In this document: positions 4,442-5,108 of the stretch, piece after piece | Numbering within the stretch: the stretch's first letter is position 1 | Layout of the letters: each line of letters opens with the position of its first letter | DNA from: an uncultured Collinsella sp. | Lineage (GTDB): Bacteria; Actinomycetota; Coriobacteriia; Coriobacteriales; Coriobacteriaceae | NCBI GenBank assembly: GCA_900754435.1 | Contig: CAAECT010000036.1 | Location: forward strand, 1-5,108 | Length of the DNA stretch: 5,108 bases | Reading direction: 5' to 3' | Program-made: the position numbers and the translations under genes | Notes under the pieces: generated by a model | Told to the model about the DNA's origin: nothing | Database searches by the model: none | Seen by the model: the letters and a program-made list of their open reading frames with translations, nothing else

Positions 4442-4953
4442 TGGCGGCTGTTGGAGGGCAAGGGATTCCCGTCGCGCCGCTCGTGCTCGACGATGCCGAA
4501 TCGCTCGAAGTCATGGCCGCGGCCGTGATGCGCCTTCACAGCACGCTGATGACGGTCGGGCGCTGCTATACGACCGACGCCACGGGCGACCGGGCCGCGC
4601 ATGAGCTTGGACGCGTCGAGTCTGTGCTTGCGGGTGCATTCTGTACGATGTTCGGCCAATCGCCGGCCGATCGATTCGCGGACATCTTTGACCAGGCCAC
4701 CTACGTGGCCGAGCACATGGTCAAGGACCACATCTTCGAGGACGGCAACAAGCGCACCAGCCTTGTCTTTGCGTTGTCCGTCTTAAGGTTCGCAGGCACT
4801 CCGGTCGTGCTGTCTGACAGCCCCGAACCAAAAGACAACCAGTACTACGCCTGGATCCAGGACCTCGTTTCCAGTCGCCGCACGAACAGCGAGCTAGCCG
4901 AAGAGCTGCGCTGCGGATTCGTTGCGGGCACGGACGATCTGTCGCTCGTATAG
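4438..4953 (+). CDS. doc: Doc/Fic-family toxin (death-on-curing type)
   Basis: The 171-aa product contains HIFEDGNKR at 98-106, the Doc version of the Fic motif (H-x-F-x-D/N-A/G-N-K-R), in the context of helices VAEHMVKD (90-97) and TSLVFALSVLRFAG (107-120). In phage P1 Doc this motif supports phosphorylation of elongation factor Tu rather than AMPylation; Lys105 in place of the Gly of true Fic proteins points the same way, but substrate is inferred. The upstream helix RVESVLAGAFCTMFGQ (59-74) matches the usual R-x-x-x-L-x-x-A-x-x-x-P-F region. P1 Doc is 126 aa; this one has ~35-40 extra N-terminal residues. The start ATG at 4438 overlaps the upstream stop. G+C content and codon choice look higher than in the neighbouring cassettes, which suggests separate acquisition. 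Confidence 0.85.
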   Translation: MMAAVGGQGIPVAPLVLDDAESLEVMAAAVMRLHSTLMTVGRCYTTDATGDRAAHELGRVESVLAGAFCTMFGQSPADRFADIFDQATYVAEHMVKDHIFEDGNKRTSLVFALSVLRFAGTPVVLSDSPEPKDNQYYAWIQDLVSSRRTNSELAEELRCGFVAGTDDLSLV

Positions 4954-4998
4954 AATCAAAGCATCCGCACGAAGGTTATCAATTGGATTGGACACCAC

Positions 4999-5108
4999 AT
5001 GGAGATCCCCAGCACCCTGTGCAGTAATATCTACGACTTTGCGTTTTGCCCCGAGCCCTGTTACGACCGCCTGGTAGACCTCACCGATCCCTAGGACTGG
5101 GGTCCCAA
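4999..5108 (+). pseudogene. Possible 5' fragment of a gene interrupted by an amber codon
   Basis: From ATG at 4999 a 31-codon frame reads MEIPSTLCSNIYDFAFCPEP, then CYDRLVDLTDP, to TAG at 5092-5094. Past it, the same frame continues with DWGP to the window edge. The residues IYDFAFCPEP and L-T-D-P-x-D-W look like a genuine protein beginning rather than chance; I have a weak memory of similar starts in DUF3825 proteins. One base, GAG to TAG, would explain the stop and restore D-P-E-D-W. No strong ribosome binding site precedes it (GGATTGGA at 4985-4992). It could equally be a short chance frame. Confidence 0.3.

Overview
The window looks like an accessory toxin-antitoxin (TA) island from an actinobacterium. 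I think a Coriobacteriia member (Collinsella or a relative) is most likely. The reasons are the style of the DUF3990 and HTH proteins and a degenerate, non-coding element that occurs at least twice between genes. That element matches my memory of dispersed intergenic repeats in this group, but I could not check it. No rRNA, tRNA, CRISPR array or transposase is visible.

Layout. Positions 1-34 (minus strand) hold the first eleven codons of a gene leaving the window, whose start resembles Schlafen/AlbA_2 ATP-binding proteins. Upstream of it is a 45-bp near-perfect palindrome (67-111), probably its operator. Positions 112-641 are non-coding and carry a composite repeat (282-567), then a promoter that appears to give a leaderless transcript of an MNT-type nucleotidyltransferase (642-941). 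Its expected partner, a HEPN toxin, survives only as the C-terminal half (942-1112), in frame right after the MNT stop. Positions 1113-2025 have no convincing gene. They hold a long inverted repeat with a terminator-like hairpin at its centre (about 1280-1415), a second repeat copy (1746-1897) and a four-half-site operator (1965-2009).

Positions 2026-3386 form a two-gene unit. The first gene is a DUF3990 protein with an ADP-ribosyltransferase-like fold, whose last ~30 residues are shifted out of frame at a run of six G. The second is a 229-aa protein with a C-terminal XRE helix-turn-helix, the likely antitoxin and repressor. Positions 3391-4135 hold a Phd/YefM-type antitoxin and a RelE/ParE-type toxin, overlapping by 4 nt, behind a palindromic promoter. 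Positions 4220-4953 hold a small acidic protein and a Doc/Fic-family toxin, also overlapping by 4 nt. Positions 4999-5108 hold a possible 5' gene fragment with an in-frame amber codon.

The genes do not form one pathway. They are separate addiction or defence cassettes, each with its own control region, packed together and partly decayed: the HEPN is half deleted, DUF3990 is frameshifted, and the last reading frame is interrupted. The most interesting items are the DUF3990-HTH pair with its nested operator, the Doc toxin with an unrecognised partner, the in-frame MNT/HEPN remnant, and the large inverted repeat at 1280-1415.
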